Source of the DNA: Terrirhizobium terrae
GTDB taxonomy: Bacteria > Pseudomonadota > Alphaproteobacteria > Rhizobiales > Rhizobiaceae
Length of the DNA: 64,000 bases
Direction of reading: 5' to 3'
Assembly (NCBI RefSeq): GCF_030323265.1
Contig: NZ_CP104990.1
Coordinates: 682,001 to 746,000, forward strand
Shown: positions 40,442 through 50,392 of the stretch, one piece after another
Position numbering within the stretch: position 1 is the stretch's first letter
Layout: every line of letters starts with the position of its first letter
Translations under genes and position numbers: made by a program
Notes under the pieces: model-generated
What the model was told of the DNA's origin: nothing
Seen by the model: the letters and a program-made list of their open reading frames with translations, nothing else
The model's database searches: none

Positions 40442-42280
40442 GTGTCAGAAAGTCAGAACAAAGAGCCTCCTGCACCTTCCCGGCGCACATGGATCGTCTT
40501 CGGCCTTGCGTTGTTGATGGCCTGCGCGGCGGTTTTCTATGTTGCCGGCATATACGGCCGGGCGTCGGCGTTATCGACACTTTCCGCTCAAGGCAGGACA
40601 GAGGCAAACCTGAAGGTGGCCCTGTTGCGTGCGGTTCTTGAGCGTCCGCGGGCGCTGCCGCTCCTGCTGGCCCGAGATCGGGACGTCGAAGATGCGCTGT
40701 CAAGCAACGAGCCGACCGCAAGGATCGCTCTCAGCCGCAAGCTCGAAGACTTGATCGCGCCCACCAAGGCTGCGGTGATCTATGTCGTCGGCGCCGATGG
40801 CATTGCGATCTCCGCCAGCAACTGGCGCGAGGAAAAGAGCTTTGTCGGCAACGACTATACGTTCCGCAGCTATTTCTCGCGCGGAATGCGGGAAGGTGGC
40901 GGCGAACATTTTGCGCTCGGTTCCGTAAGCAATCGGCCGGGCTTGTACATCTCTCACCGGGTCGGCCCGGCGGAAAAGCCGCTTGGTGTCGTTGTCGCCA
41001 AGATGGAGTTCGATCAGTTGGAGGCCGATTGGCGCGACACGCAGCGGCCGTCCTTCGTCACCGACGACAATCATGTAGTGCTGATCACAAGCGTGCCGTC
41101 CTGGCGCTTCATGACCACTGAGCCGTTGCCGTCGTCAAGCCTGGCATCCATCCGCGACAGCCTGCAGTTCGGTGACGCTTCGCTCACGCCGCTGCCTTTG
41201 GCTGAGCTGGAAAAGCTCGCATCGGATGCGTCCATCGTACGTGTTTTCCTGCCGGGCGGCGGGGCGGTTCGTTATCTGCAGATCATGGTTCCTGTTGTCT
41301 CGACGGACTGGAGTTTTCAATATCTCCTGCCGATCGATGGAGCCGTTGCCGCGGATATGCGCGAGTTCCGATTGTTGGGGGTGGCGCTTCTGGTCGTCTT
41401 CGCGGTGGCTGCCGTATGGATCCGGCGTCGGCAGATGGCGCAGACGGCGATGGTTCTGCAGAAGGCTGCGCGCGAGGAGCTGGAGCGGCGGGTCGTCGAG
41501 AGAACGCGTGCTCTCAGCCTCACCCGCGACAGCCTGCAGGCAGAAATTTCCAACCACCGCACGACGGAAACGAAGCTGCAGGCGGTGCAGCAGGATCTGG
41601 TGCAGGCCAACCGCTTGGCAATTCTCGGCCAAGTCGCCGCAGGGGTGGCCCACGAAATCAATCAGCCGGTCGCGACGATCAGGGCTTATGCCGACAATTC
41701 CAAGGTCTTTCTCGAACGGCAGCAGGTCGAGCCACTCAAGGAAAATCTCGATCTGATTGCTGGACTGACGGATCAGATCGGCGCGATCACTGACGATTTG
41801 AAGGCGCTTGCTCGTCGAGGCCGGACAGCAGCAGAGCCGGTGTCACTCGGTGAGGTACTCGAAGGCGCAGTCATGCTTTTGAAGAGCCGCTTCACCGGTT
41901 CCCTGGACAAGCTGGCCATCGACCGGGTGCCCGATGATCTGGAGGTCATGGGAAGCCGCCTCCGCCTCGAACAGGTGTTCATCAACCTCCTGCAGAATGC
42001 ATTGGAGGCCGTGGAGGACCGCGGCAATGGCCGGGTTACCGTGTCCGCGATCGCCTCCGGCAGGGAAGTCGCCATCACGGTAGCCGACAACGGTCCGGGC
42101 ATTGCGGAGGAAATCCTGGCCGAGCTGTTCCAACCGTTCAATTCCTCCAAGGATAAGGGCCTCGGCCTCGGTCTGGTGATCTGCAAGGACATTGTCTCCG
42201 ATTATGGTGGCAGGCTGACCGTCGAGACCGGTGAGGGCGGCACCGGCTTTACCGTTCATCTGAAAAGGGCTGACGAATGA
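40442..42280 (+). CDS. dctB: C4-dicarboxylate sensor histidine kinase
   Basis: Membrane sensor that detects external dicarboxylates and phosphorylates DctD. It has 612 residues: a first membrane helix at about 17-38 ([20 protein letters not shown]), a periplasmic sensor domain to about 300, a second helix ([17 protein letters not shown]), a coiled coil, then the kinase with H-box [20 protein letters not shown]-box [10 protein letters not shown] and G-boxes VADNGPGI and [16 protein letters not shown] 40442 is the likely start: the next ATG would cut into the first helix. It overlaps dctD by four bases. Confidence 0.95.
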   Translation: MSESQNKEPPAPSRRTWIVFGLALLMACAAVFYVAGIYGRASALSTLSAQGRTEANLKVALLRAVLERPRALPLLLARDRDVEDALSSNEPTARIALSRKLEDLIAPTKAAVIYVVGADGIAISASNWREEKSFVGNDYTFRSYFSRGMREGGGEHFALGSVSNRPGLYISHRVGPAEKPLGVVVAKMEFDQLEADWRDTQRPSFVTDDNHVVLITSVPSWRFMTTEPLPSSSLASIRDSLQFGDASLTPLPLAELEKLASDASIVRVFLPGGGAVRYLQIMVPVVSTDWSFQYLLPIDGAVAADMREFRLLGVALLVVFAVAAVWIRRRQMAQTAMVLQKAAREELERRVVERTRALSLTRDSLQAEISNHRTTETKLQAVQQDLVQANRLAILGQVAAGVAHEINQPVATIRAYADNSKVFLERQQVEPLKENLDLIAGLTDQIGAITDDLKALARRGRTAAEPVSLGEVLEGAVMLLKSRFTGSLDKLAIDRVPDDLEVMGSRLRLEQVFINLLQNALEAVEDRGNGRVTVSAIASGREVAITVADNGPGIAEEILAELFQPFNSSKDKGLGLGLVICKDIVSDYGGRLTVETGEGGTGFTVHLKRADE

Positions 42281-43622
42281 GCGTGCCGGTATTTCTCATC
42301 GATGACGACAAGGATCTGTTGCGGGCGACCGGCCAGACCCTGAGCCTAGCCGGCTTCGATGTTCGGCCGTTTTCGTCCGGCAGCGAGGCGCTGGCGCAAC
42401 TGGACAACACATTCCCAGGTGTCGTCGTTACCGATATCCGCATGCCCGGCCTGGACGGGCTGCAACTGTTTGAGCGCATATCAGGTTTCGACCGCGAAAT
42501 ACCGGTCGTCCTGATGACGGGCCATGGCGACATCCCGATGGCGGTGAAGGCTATTCAGGATGGAGCTTATGACTTCCTGGCCAAGCCGTTTCCGGCAGAA
42601 CGTCTCATCCAATGTGTCCGCCATGCGGCGGAAAAGCGTAGCCTTGTGATGGAAAATCGCCAATTGAAAGCCGGCGATAGGAATGGTGAGGATGGTTTTC
42701 CGCTGATCGGCCAGACGCCGGTCATGGAGCGGTTGCGGCATATGCTGCGCCAGATCGCCGACACCGACGTGGATGTGCTGGTCACCGGGGAAACGGGTAG
42801 CGGCAAGGAGGTCGTCGCCGGCGCGCTGCATGCCTGGGGCCGTCGGGCGAGCGGCAATTTCGTCGCGCTGAATTGCGGCGCGCTGCCGGAACAGGTTATC
42901 GAGAGCGAGCTTTTTGGCCATGAGGCCGGCGCTTTTACCGGAGCCCAGAAGAAGCGTGTCGGCCGCATTGAGCATTCGAGCGGCGGCACCCTGTTTCTCG
43001 ACGAGATCGAGAGCATGCCGCTGTCGACCCAGGTCCAGATGCTGCGGGTGCTCGAAATGCGCGAGGTGACGCCGCTCGGGACCAACGAGGTCCGCCCGGT
43101 CGACCTTCGCGTCATCGCTGCTTCCAAGGTCGATCTCGGCCAGCCGGACCAGCGGGCGATCTTTCGCGAGGACCTTTATTACCGCCTGAACGTCGTGACA
43201 CTGACCATTCCGCCGTTGCGGGAGCGCAGGGAAGACGTCCCCTTCTCTTTAACTATTTTACCCGCAAGGCCAGCCGTCGCTTCGACCGCGACGTGCCCGT
43301 TATGCCTCGTCCGGTGATTGATCATCTGCGCGACCATTCTTGGCCGGGCAATGTCCGCGAATTGTCCCACTATGCGGAGCGATTCGTACTCGGGCTGGAG
43401 CCATCGGATCCCATGCCGGCAAAGCAGATCGAAGCGTCGGGCGAGGCCTCGCTTCCGGATCGACTAGAGCGCTTCGAGGCCGATATCATCCGTGAAACGC
43501 TGACGGAATGCGGCGGGGACGTGCAGGCGACGATTGCCGCGCTCGGCATCCCGCGCAAGACATTTTATGACAAGCTGCAACGCCACGGTATTGTGCGTAG
43601 CGAATATGTAGATCGACATTAA
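42277..43622 (+). CDS. dctD: Sigma-54-dependent response regulator, one apparent frameshift
   Basis: Activator of dctA transcription, about 448 residues after correction. Receiver domain at about 1-120 with phospho-acceptor in [19 protein letters not shown]+ domain with Walker [11 protein letters not shown], the sigma-54 contact loop GAFTGA and Walker [12 protein letters not shown], then a Fis-type helix-turn-helix ([24 protein letters not shown]). The frame breaks at CCCC 43239-43242; one more C restores [22 protein letters not shown]. Start codon overlaps dctB. Binds the two sites at 40381-40433. Confidence 0.94.
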
Positions 43623-43779
43623 GTCGCTAAATAAATTGAATTTTGTTTGATGCTGGCGGTCTTGGATCGCTGCCCGACTGCTCTGTTTGTCTCAAAATGA
43701 GCGGCAAAAAACGCGCTGCGGAAACACCTGGTTAAGGTTTGCATTTTATTAACAGGGGCTGGTGTGAACACGTTGTTTG

Positions 43780-46281
43780 ATGGTTTCGCGTAGCATGAAT
43801 TTCCCGCCTTCCCGCAAAGACATTTCCCCGATCGACAGCGCAAATTGGAGCAACGAACAGGAGTTCGTGGCGGCCAATGATCCTGATCATCCGTTGCCGC
43901 TGCCTGAGCCGATCCCGGCGGTCGAGCTTGACCCGGACAAACTCCCGACCTGGCAGCGCGCCTTTATCCTAGGTCCCAATGTCCGCTTTACCCGCACGCC
44001 GGGCCGCAGCCCGGCTAAGCCGGAGGCCGAAGCGGTCGTCGACGCGCCGAATGCCGAGCAGGCGATCGTTTCGCCTGCCCATATTGTCGCTGCGCCCGCT
44101 GGCCGGGCCCAGCTACCGCACACTCATATCCATGCAGGTTTCCAGGTGAATAATCTCCAGCGCCGGATCGTCCAGGCATTTGCCGCCGGCGAAAACGCAG
44201 CTCCGATCTCCCAGCCCATCGACGCCGCCGTGCAGCGGCTTGTCGAACAGCCCCTCCAGCACCAGCCCGTCACGCAAGCCGCACCACAGGCAACTGAGCC
44301 TCAGGTCGCGCCAACCCGCCGCATGACCACGATCCCCGATCACCTGATCTGGGAAATGATGAGCCTCGGCGCATCGGAAAATGTCGAGGCCAAGGTTGCT
44401 GTCCGCTCATTGTCGTCGACACCGGATCCTGCTCCCCGCAAGGCGGCCGCATTGTCCCCTACGGTCAAGCGGTTCGTGCCGCCCGCGCCCGCACCAGCCT
44501 CCATCGAACAGGCGCCGATCCCGGCACCTGTTCGGGGTGATGCTACGTCCGCAATCCACCTTTACCGTCAGGTTGCGGTCCGCGAGGCAATGCCCGCTCC
44601 GATCCATGTTGAACACCAGCCGTTGCCGGCAGTCGAGGCGCAGGTGAATGCCGAGCCGGCGATTGCCCCGACCGTTCAGACGATCGAGATGCCGGCCGCG
44701 CAGCAGGTCGCACGCAAACCGCGCGTCCTGCAATTTGCCGAGGACTATACGTTCCCGGATATCGACTTGCTTCAGCACGCTGAGCCGCGCGAAGAGCAGA
44801 CGATGAGCCAGGAGGCGCTGGAACAGAGCGCCGGGCTTCTCGAAAGCATCCTTGAGGATTTCGGAGTCAAGGGCGAGATTATCGATGTGCGCCCCGGTCC
44901 GGTCGTCACGCTCTACGAATTTGCCCCGGCACCGGGCGTGAAGTCGTCCCGCGTGATGAACCTTTCGGACGATATCGCCCGCTCGATGTCGGCGCTGTCG
45001 GCCCGCGTTGCCGTCATTCCGGGCCGCAACGTCATCGGCATCGAGCTGCCGAATGCAGAGCGCGAGACTGTCTATCTGCGCGAACTGGTCGAGAGCAATT
45101 CCTATATCGGAACCGATTATCGCCTGCCGCTCTGCCTCGGCAAGACGATCGGCGGCGAACCGGTTATCGCCGAGCTCGCAAAGATGCCGCACCTTCTCGT
45201 TGCCGGCACCACCGGCTCCGGCAAGTCGGTCGCCATCAACACGATGATCCTGTCGCTGCTCTATCATCTGCGTCCGGAAGAATGCCGCTTGATCATGGTC
45301 GATCCGAAGATGCTGGAGCTCTCGGTCTATGATGGCATCCCGCATCTGCTGACGCCGGTCGTGACCGATCCCAAGAAGGCCGTGCTGGCGCTGAAATGGG
45401 CCGTGCGCGAAATGGAAGAGCGCTATCGCAAGATGTCGCGCCTCAACGTTCGCAACATTGATGGCTTCAACGCCCGCGTTGCCGAAGCGCGCAACAAGGG
45501 CGAAACGATCATGATCAGCGTGCCGGTCGGTTTTGACCGCAGCACCGGCGAGCAGATCTTCGAGGAACAGTCGCTCGATCTGACGGCGCTGCCCTATATC
45601 GTTGTCATCGTCGACGAGATGGCCGACCTGATGATGGTCGCCGGCAAGGAGATCGAGGGCGCGATTCAGCGCCTGGCGCAGATGGCGCGTGCGGCCGGTA
45701 TCCACCTCATCATGGCCACCCAACGTCCGTCGGTCGATGTCATCACCGGTACGATCAAGGCCAACTTCCCGACTCGCATCTCCTTCCAAGTGACGTCGAA
45801 GATCGACAGCCGCACCATCCTCGGAGAGCAGGGCGCTGAGCATCTTCTCGGCCAGGGCGACATGCTGCACATGAAGGGCGGCGGGCGGATCGCCCGTGTC
45901 CACGGCCCGTTCGTCTCGGATTACGAAGTTGAAAAAGTCGTTGCGCACCTGAAGACCCAGGGCCAGCCGTCTTACCTCGGCAGCGTTACCGAAGACGAAG
46001 AAGAGGACGGCGTCGAGGAGGAAGAGGATGCAGCAGTCTTCGACCAGACGTCGATGGGCTCGGAAGACAATGGCGACGATCTATACGAGCGCGCGGTCAA
46101 GGTCGTCCAGCGGGACAAGAAGTGCTCGACGTCCTACATCCAGCGCCGTCTTTCGATCGGCTACAATCGTGCAGCTTCGCTGGTCGAGCGGATGGAGCAG
46201 GAAGGTCTCGTCGGTGCGCCGAACCATGTCGGAAAGCGCGAGATCCTTGGCCCGCAGGTACAGCGTTCTGGCGAAGAGTAA
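43780..46281 (+). CDS. ftsK: FtsK/SpoIIIE-type DNA translocase lacking N-terminal membrane helices
   Basis: ATP-driven DNA pump of 833 residues. Residues 1 to about 340 are a proline/alanine-rich, hydrophilic linker without membrane segments. The alpha/beta motor follows, with Walker [14 protein letters not shown], Walker [15 protein letters not shown] and [19 protein letters not shown]. The C-terminal gamma winged helix ([24 protein letters not shown]) reads oriented chromosomal sequences. Full FtsK has four helices at the N-terminus; their absence suggests this is the second, soluble paralogue known in rhizobia. The start is uncertain (ATG 43780 or 43795). Not obviously linked in function to dct. 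Confidence 0.9.
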   Translation: MVSRSMNFPPSRKDISPIDSANWSNEQEFVAANDPDHPLPLPEPIPAVELDPDKLPTWQRAFILGPNVRFTRTPGRSPAKPEAEAVVDAPNAEQAIVSPAHIVAAPAGRAQLPHTHIHAGFQVNNLQRRIVQAFAAGENAAPISQPIDAAVQRLVEQPLQHQPVTQAAPQATEPQVAPTRRMTTIPDHLIWEMMSLGASENVEAKVAVRSLSSTPDPAPRKAAALSPTVKRFVPPAPAPASIEQAPIPAPVRGDATSAIHLYRQVAVREAMPAPIHVEHQPLPAVEAQVNAEPAIAPTVQTIEMPAAQQVARKPRVLQFAEDYTFPDIDLLQHAEPREEQTMSQEALEQSAGLLESILEDFGVKGEIIDVRPGPVVTLYEFAPAPGVKSSRVMNLSDDIARSMSALSARVAVIPGRNVIGIELPNAERETVYLRELVESNSYIGTDYRLPLCLGKTIGGEPVIAELAKMPHLLVAGTTGSGKSVAINTMILSLLYHLRPEECRLIMVDPKMLELSVYDGIPHLLTPVVTDPKKAVLALKWAVREMEERYRKMSRLNVRNIDGFNARVAEARNKGETIMISVPVGFDRSTGEQIFEEQSLDLTALPYIVVIVDEMADLMMVAGKEIEGAIQRLAQMARAAGIHLIMATQRPSVDVITGTIKANFPTRISFQVTSKIDSRTILGEQGAEHLLGQGDMLHMKGGGRIARVHGPFVSDYEVEKVVAHLKTQGQPSYLGSVTEDEEEDGVEEEEDAAVFDQTSMGSEDNGDDLYERAVKVVQRDKKCSTSYIQRRLSIGYNRAASLVERMEQEGLVGAPNHVGKREILGPQVQRSGEE

Positions 46282-46284
46282 GGT

Positions 46285-46306
46285 GAAGGCCGCCTAGGCG
46301 GCCTTC
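46285..46306. terminator. Perfect 22-base palindrome shared by convergent genes
   Basis: GAAGGCCGCCT followed at once by its exact complement forms a long stem in the 12-base gap between ftsK and the ABC permease. It runs into the permease stop codon, so it encodes part of that protein's end. It probably terminates both transcripts. Confidence 0.65.
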
Positions 46307-47031
46307 CATTTCATCAGCGATTTTTCCAGCATCGACAGAAGGTCGAAGACGAGGATCGCCAGGGCTGCCACGAGAAGCGCGCCCTGCAGGATGAAGGCAA
46401 GGTTGTTGGATTGCAGCCCGGCAATGATCACTTCGCCCAGCGTCTTCGCCGCCACCGTCGAGCCTATTGTCGCCGTGCCGAAGCCGATGACGGTGGAAAT
46501 CTTGATCCCGCCGACGATCATCGGCAGGCTGAGCGGCAGTTCCACCTGGCGGAAGATTTGTGCCGGCGTCATTCCGTTACCCTTGGCGGCATCCGTGACG
46601 TTCTGCGGAACAGTCGTCAGCGCCGTCATGGTGTTCTCGAAGATCGGCAGCAGCGCATAGAGAAACAACGCGACCAATGTCGGACCGTTGCCGAAGCCCA
46701 TGGCCGGCACGGCAAGCGCCAGCACGGCGACCGGCGGAAAGGTCTGGCCGATATTGACCACCGTGCGGGCGAGCGGCAGGAATTCCGCTCCGAAGGGCCG
46801 GGTAACGAGGATCGCCAGCAGCACCGCCACGATCGTGGCAAGCGCCGTCGAGAACAGCACCATCCGCACGTGCAGAAAGGTCAGCGATGCCAGGCTGCCC
46901 TGGTTGTAGATCGACGGCGCATTGGTCTGCACCAGCGGCTTGAAGGCGAACTCGAAGCTTTCCGGCGATGCAAGAAAGCCGACCAGCAGAACCAGAAGTA
47001 TCAGGCGGGGGATAAGGCGCCAGATGCTCAT
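46294..47031 (-). CDS. Osmoprotectant ABC transporter permease (YehW/OpuBB type)
   Basis: Small inner-membrane permease of 245 residues. Typical binding-protein-dependent transport features: LATIVAVLLAILVTRPFG, GQTFPPVAVLALAVPAMGFG, and the coupling helix ENTMTALTTVPQNVTDAAKGNGMTP. ATG 47031 overlaps the ATPase stop by four bases. It is the last gene of a four-gene operon (binding protein, large permease, ATPase, small permease), an arrangement like yehZYXW for glycine betaine and related solutes. Confidence 0.91.
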   Translation of the reverse strand: MSIWRLIPRLILLVLLVGFLASPESFEFAFKPLVQTNAPSIYNQGSLASLTFLHVRMVLFSTALATIVAVLLAILVTRPFGAEFLPLARTVVNIGQTFPPVAVLALAVPAMGFGNGPTLVALFLYALLPIFENTMTALTTVPQNVTDAAKGNGMTPAQIFRQVELPLSLPMIVGGIKISTVIGFGTATIGSTVAAKTLGEVIIAGLQSNNLAFILQGALLVAALAILVFDLLSMLEKSLMKWKAA

Positions 47032-47965
47032 TGCGGTCTGACTGCCTGACCGAGCAGGGTTTGCAGCCGCACGCGGCCGATAGGTTTGCCGTCTTCGGAG
47101 ACGACCGGCAGGGCGTCCGCCCCGCTCCACAGCAGCGCCGCCAGCGCTTCCTGCTGCGTCTTTCCGCCCTCAATCGGCGCGCCACCGGCATCGCCCGGCT
47201 CGATGACCGATGCTACGGTGCCGAGCGACAGAAGCCGGAAGGGCCGGTCGAAGGTTCCGACCAATCCCTCGACGAAGGGCGTGGCGGGCGCTTTCAAGAG
47301 ATCGAGCGGGCGGCCGTATTGCAGCAGTCTGCCCTTATCCATCACGGCGATCGTATCACCCAGATGGAAGGCCTCGTTGATGTCGTGGGTGACGATCACG
47401 ATCGTCGTGCCGAAGCGCTTCTGGATCGACAGAAGTTCATCCTGCGCCTTTCCTCGAAGCACCGGGTCCAGCGCGCCAAAGGTTCGTCCATCAGCAGGAT
47501 CTTAGGCTCGGCCGCAAGCGCCCGCGCAACGCCGACGCGCTGCTGCTGACCGCCGGAGAGCTGATGTGGATAACGGTTGGCATAAAGCGCGGGATCGAGC
47601 TGGAAGAGATCGAGCAGTTCGCGCACCTTGGCATCGACGCGGGATTTCTCCCATTTCAGGAGCCGCGGTACGGTCGCGATGTTTTCCGCAACTGTCTTGT
47701 GCGGAAAAAGGCCGTGTCCCTGGATCGCATAGCCGATGCGCCGCCGCAGCTCGTGGCCGGCAATGTTTCGCGTGTCCTCGCCATCGATGAGAATCTCGCC
47801 CTCGTCCTGGGAAACGAGCTGGTTGATCATGCGCAGAAGCGTTGTCTTACCGGAGCCGGACGTGCCGACGAGAACGGCGATCGAGCCTTCCGGAACGGTG
47901 AAGGAGACTTGGTCGACCACGGCCTTGCCGTCATAGCGTTTCGTCACGGATTTTATGTCGATCAT
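47028..47965 (-). CDS. Osmoprotectant ABC transporter ATP-binding protein with CBS domain, one apparent frameshift
   Basis: ATPase of the betaine-type importer, about 312 residues. Walker A is VGTSGSGKTTLLRM, signature LSGGQQQRVGVARAL and Walker B ILLMDEP. The C-terminal third has a CBS-like regulatory region (SGADALPVVSEDGKPIGRVRL), found in this family and linked to osmotic sensing. The frame breaks in TTT (plus-strand AAA 47478-47480); one base more gives DEPFGALDPVLRGKAQDELL. Start and stop both overlap neighbours by ATGA. Confidence 0.92.
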
Positions 47966-49127
47966 GCGGAACGGGCCTCCGTGCCGGGAGCTTTGCTGAA
48001 ATCCACCAGCGCATCGAGCACGATGGCGGCTACGAAGGACATGGCGACGGTCGGCAGCGCGCCGAGAAGCACGAGATCCATGGCCGACTGGCCGAGCCCC
48101 TGGAAGACGAAGACGCCCATGCCGCCGCCGCCGATCAGCGCCGCGATCGTTGCCATGCCGATATTCTGGATGAGTACGATGCGAACGGCGGCAAGCAGGC
48201 TCGGGAAGGTGAGGGGAAATTCGATCGAGACGAGCCGCTGCAGGTCCGTCATGCCGGCGCCGCGGGCGGCGTCATTGGCCTCGCGCGGCACATTTTCCAG
48301 GCCCGCCACCGTGTTGGCAACGACCGGGAGCAGTGAATAGAGCACCAGCGCGACAAAGGCCGGTGCGACGCCGATGCCGGAAATGCCGATCGCCGAGGCG
48401 CCGGGCACGTTGGCTGCCACCCAGCCGAGCGGCAGGATGAGCAGGCCGAAGAGCGCAATCGACGGAATGGTCTGGAGAATGTTGAGACTGTTGAGCAATG
48501 CCGCTCGCAGCCATGAGACGCGATGGCAGATGATGCCGATCGGAAGGCCGATTGCGAAGGCCAATATCATCGAGCCGAGAGCGAGCGTCGCATGGCGGGA
48601 CATTTCTGCCCAGAAAGCCTGCGACCGGTTTATATATTCCTTGGCGACCGAGATTTCCGCCAGCACACCGGAGGCGAATATGCCGCCGATGATCGCGATG
48701 GCGGCAACGAGAAGCAGCAGGCGGTATTGCGGCGATGGCTTGAGCCTTGCGATCGCATCGACAGCCGCAAGAGAAAGGCCGAAAAGCAGCACCCAGAGGC
48801 CGGAGCCGGGCGATATGCGGGCGTAAGTATTGCCGGGCGGCAGCTGCTCATGGGCCGCCCAGCCCAATGCCAGCACTGTGGCGACGAGCGCCGCCATGGC
48901 AAGTGCGAGCTTGATGGTCGACGGCAGGCGTAGGATGAGGCAGAGCGCGATAGCCACGAGCACTGCGGTCAACCCGATCCCGGCCCAGGTGGGAAGGGAT
49001 CGTAAAGCAAACGCCCTTGCCCCTGGAGAATGCGGTTCGGCTTTACCACCACGAAGGGCAGGACAAGCGTCGCGGCGAGAATCAAGGCGGCCATCAATAC
49101 GCCCGTCTTTTCCAGCCCAATCCGCAA
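47962..49127 (-). CDS. Osmoprotectant ABC transporter large permease (YehY type), one apparent frameshift
   Basis: Membrane permease of about 388 residues after correction, close to the length of YehY. The C-terminal two thirds are the usual permease domain (ILQTIPSIALFGLLILPLGW, VAGLENVPREANDAARGAGM). The N-terminal part is split off by a missing base in GGG 48991-48993: reading upstream gives VLMAALILAATLVLPFVVVK and LLYDPFPTWAGIGL, which joins TAVLVAIALCLIL. The start is uncertain, TTG 49127 or ATG 49094. Without the correction only 336 residues would be called. Confidence 0.83.
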
Positions 49128-49169
49128 CGTGCCCGACCTTTCGTTTCGTGTCCTGATGTTATTGGCGGC

Positions 49170-50081
49170 TTACTTGAGGAAGCCGTTCTTCTTGAGGAAG
49201 TCTTCGGCCACAGCCTTGGCCGGTTCGCCGCCCACCTGAACGCGGCCGTTCAACTCCTGCAGCGTCACGAGATCGAGCTTTTCGAAGACCGGCTTCAGCA
49301 GTTCCTCGATCTTCGGGTTCTTCTCGAGCGTTGCCTGGCGGATGATCGGTGCCGGCTGGTAGACCGGCTGGACCTTCTTGTCGTCTTCCAGCACGACGAG
49401 GCCGGACGGTGCGATACCGCCGTCGGTGCCGTAGACCATCGCCGCATTGGCACCATTGGTCTCGTTGGCTGCGGCCGCGATCGTGGCCGCCGTGTCGCCT
49501 CCGGACAGCGTGATCAGCTGGTCGGAATTCAGCTTGAACCCGTAGGTCGTCTGGAAGGCAGGCAGGGCGGCTGCCGAATTGACGAATTCCGAGGAGGCGG
49601 CGAGCACGATCTTGCCTCCGCCGGCAATGAACTTGCCGAAGTCGGAAAGCGTCTTCAGATTGTTTTCCTGGGCGACATCCTGACGAACGGCGATGCCCCA
49701 GGTGTTGTTGGCGGGCGACGGCGTCAGCCAGACGATCTTGTTGGCGTCGAGATCGAGCTTCTTCACCGTCTCATAGGCCTGGGCCGGATCCTTCCAGGCC
49801 GGATCGTCGGCCTTTTCGAAGAAGAAGGCGCCATTGCCGGTATATTCCGGGTAGATATCGATTTCGCCGGCGGTGATCGCCTTGCGCAGAACCGGTGTCG
49901 CGCCAAGCTGGATCCGGTCGGTCGCCTCGATGCCGTTGGCCTGGAGAACCGACAGGATGACATTGCCGAGCACGCCACCCTCGGTGTCGATCTTGGAGGA
50001 GACGACAACCTGCGCCGAGGCGGCGGTGGCGGTCATCGACAGGGCAAACAGCAGGCCTGCAAATTTCTTCGTGAACGACAT
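49170..50081 (-). CDS. Osmoprotectant ABC transporter substrate-binding protein (YehZ/OpuBC type)
   Basis: Periplasmic protein of 303 residues that binds glycine betaine, choline or a related solute. ATG 50081 starts a clear signal peptide (FAGLLFALSMTATAASA) and has a GGAAG ribosome site. Mature motifs: VVVSSKIDTEGGVLGN, EIDIYPEYTGNGAFFF and NTWGIAVRQDVAQ, typical of the OpuAC/ProX fold. The frame is open 36 codons upstream without support. First gene of the minus-strand operon, divergent from the formate dehydrogenase operon. Confidence 0.93.
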   Translation of the reverse strand: MSFTKKFAGLLFALSMTATAASAQVVVSSKIDTEGGVLGNVILSVLQANGIEATDRIQLGATPVLRKAITAGEIDIYPEYTGNGAFFFEKADDPAWKDPAQAYETVKKLDLDANKIVWLTPSPANNTWGIAVRQDVAQENNLKTLSDFGKFIAGGGKIVLAASSEFVNSAAALPAFQTTYGFKLNSDQLITLSGGDTAATIAAAANETNGANAAMVYGTDGGIAPSGLVVLEDDKKVQPVYQPAPIIRQATLEKNPKIEELLKPVFEKLDLVTLQELNGRVQVGGEPAKAVAEDFLKKNGFLK

Positions 50082-50392
50082 TGGAGCTTCCCTAGACTGG
50101 CGAGCCGGTCTTGACGCCGGCGCGTTGGGTGACGGATCGGAGCATAGGTAGAGCATGGGTTCAAACTGTCGAGGCAGTTTCATCTCCAAGATCGGGATTT
50201 GAAGAAAAACCTTCGTGAATTTATCGACTTAAGCAGTTTTTGAAGGTGTGGTTAGCGTGACCCATCTCAACCGAAACTGATTTGTCGAAATCCGTCACAA
50301 TATCGGCATCGCGGTGGCTGGTTAACTTGACACAGACCTACCCAGGCATAATGTCGCACATTGGTTCGTCTCTAGAATGGAGAGCAATTACA
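50082..50392. other. Gene-free divergent promoter region between the osmoprotectant and formate dehydrogenase operons
   Basis: These 311 bases hold no credible gene. On the plus strand a perfect -35 element TTGACA (50327-50332) lies 16 bases before TAATGT (50349-50354), a weak -10, and could start the fdoG transcript about 30 bases before its ATG. No clear sigma-54 or FNR site was seen. Confidence 0.5.
50327..50354 (+). promoter_or_regulatory. Candidate sigma-70 promoter of the fdo operon
   Basis: TTGACA at 50327-50332, 16-base spacer, TAATGT at 50349-50354. The -35 is perfect and the -10 poor. No other promoter-like pair is as good between here and fdoG. Confidence 0.35.

Noticed and set aside
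44407..45948. A 513-codon open frame opposite ftsK
   Set aside because: Antisense shadow of a certain gene, no start signal and unlikely composition.
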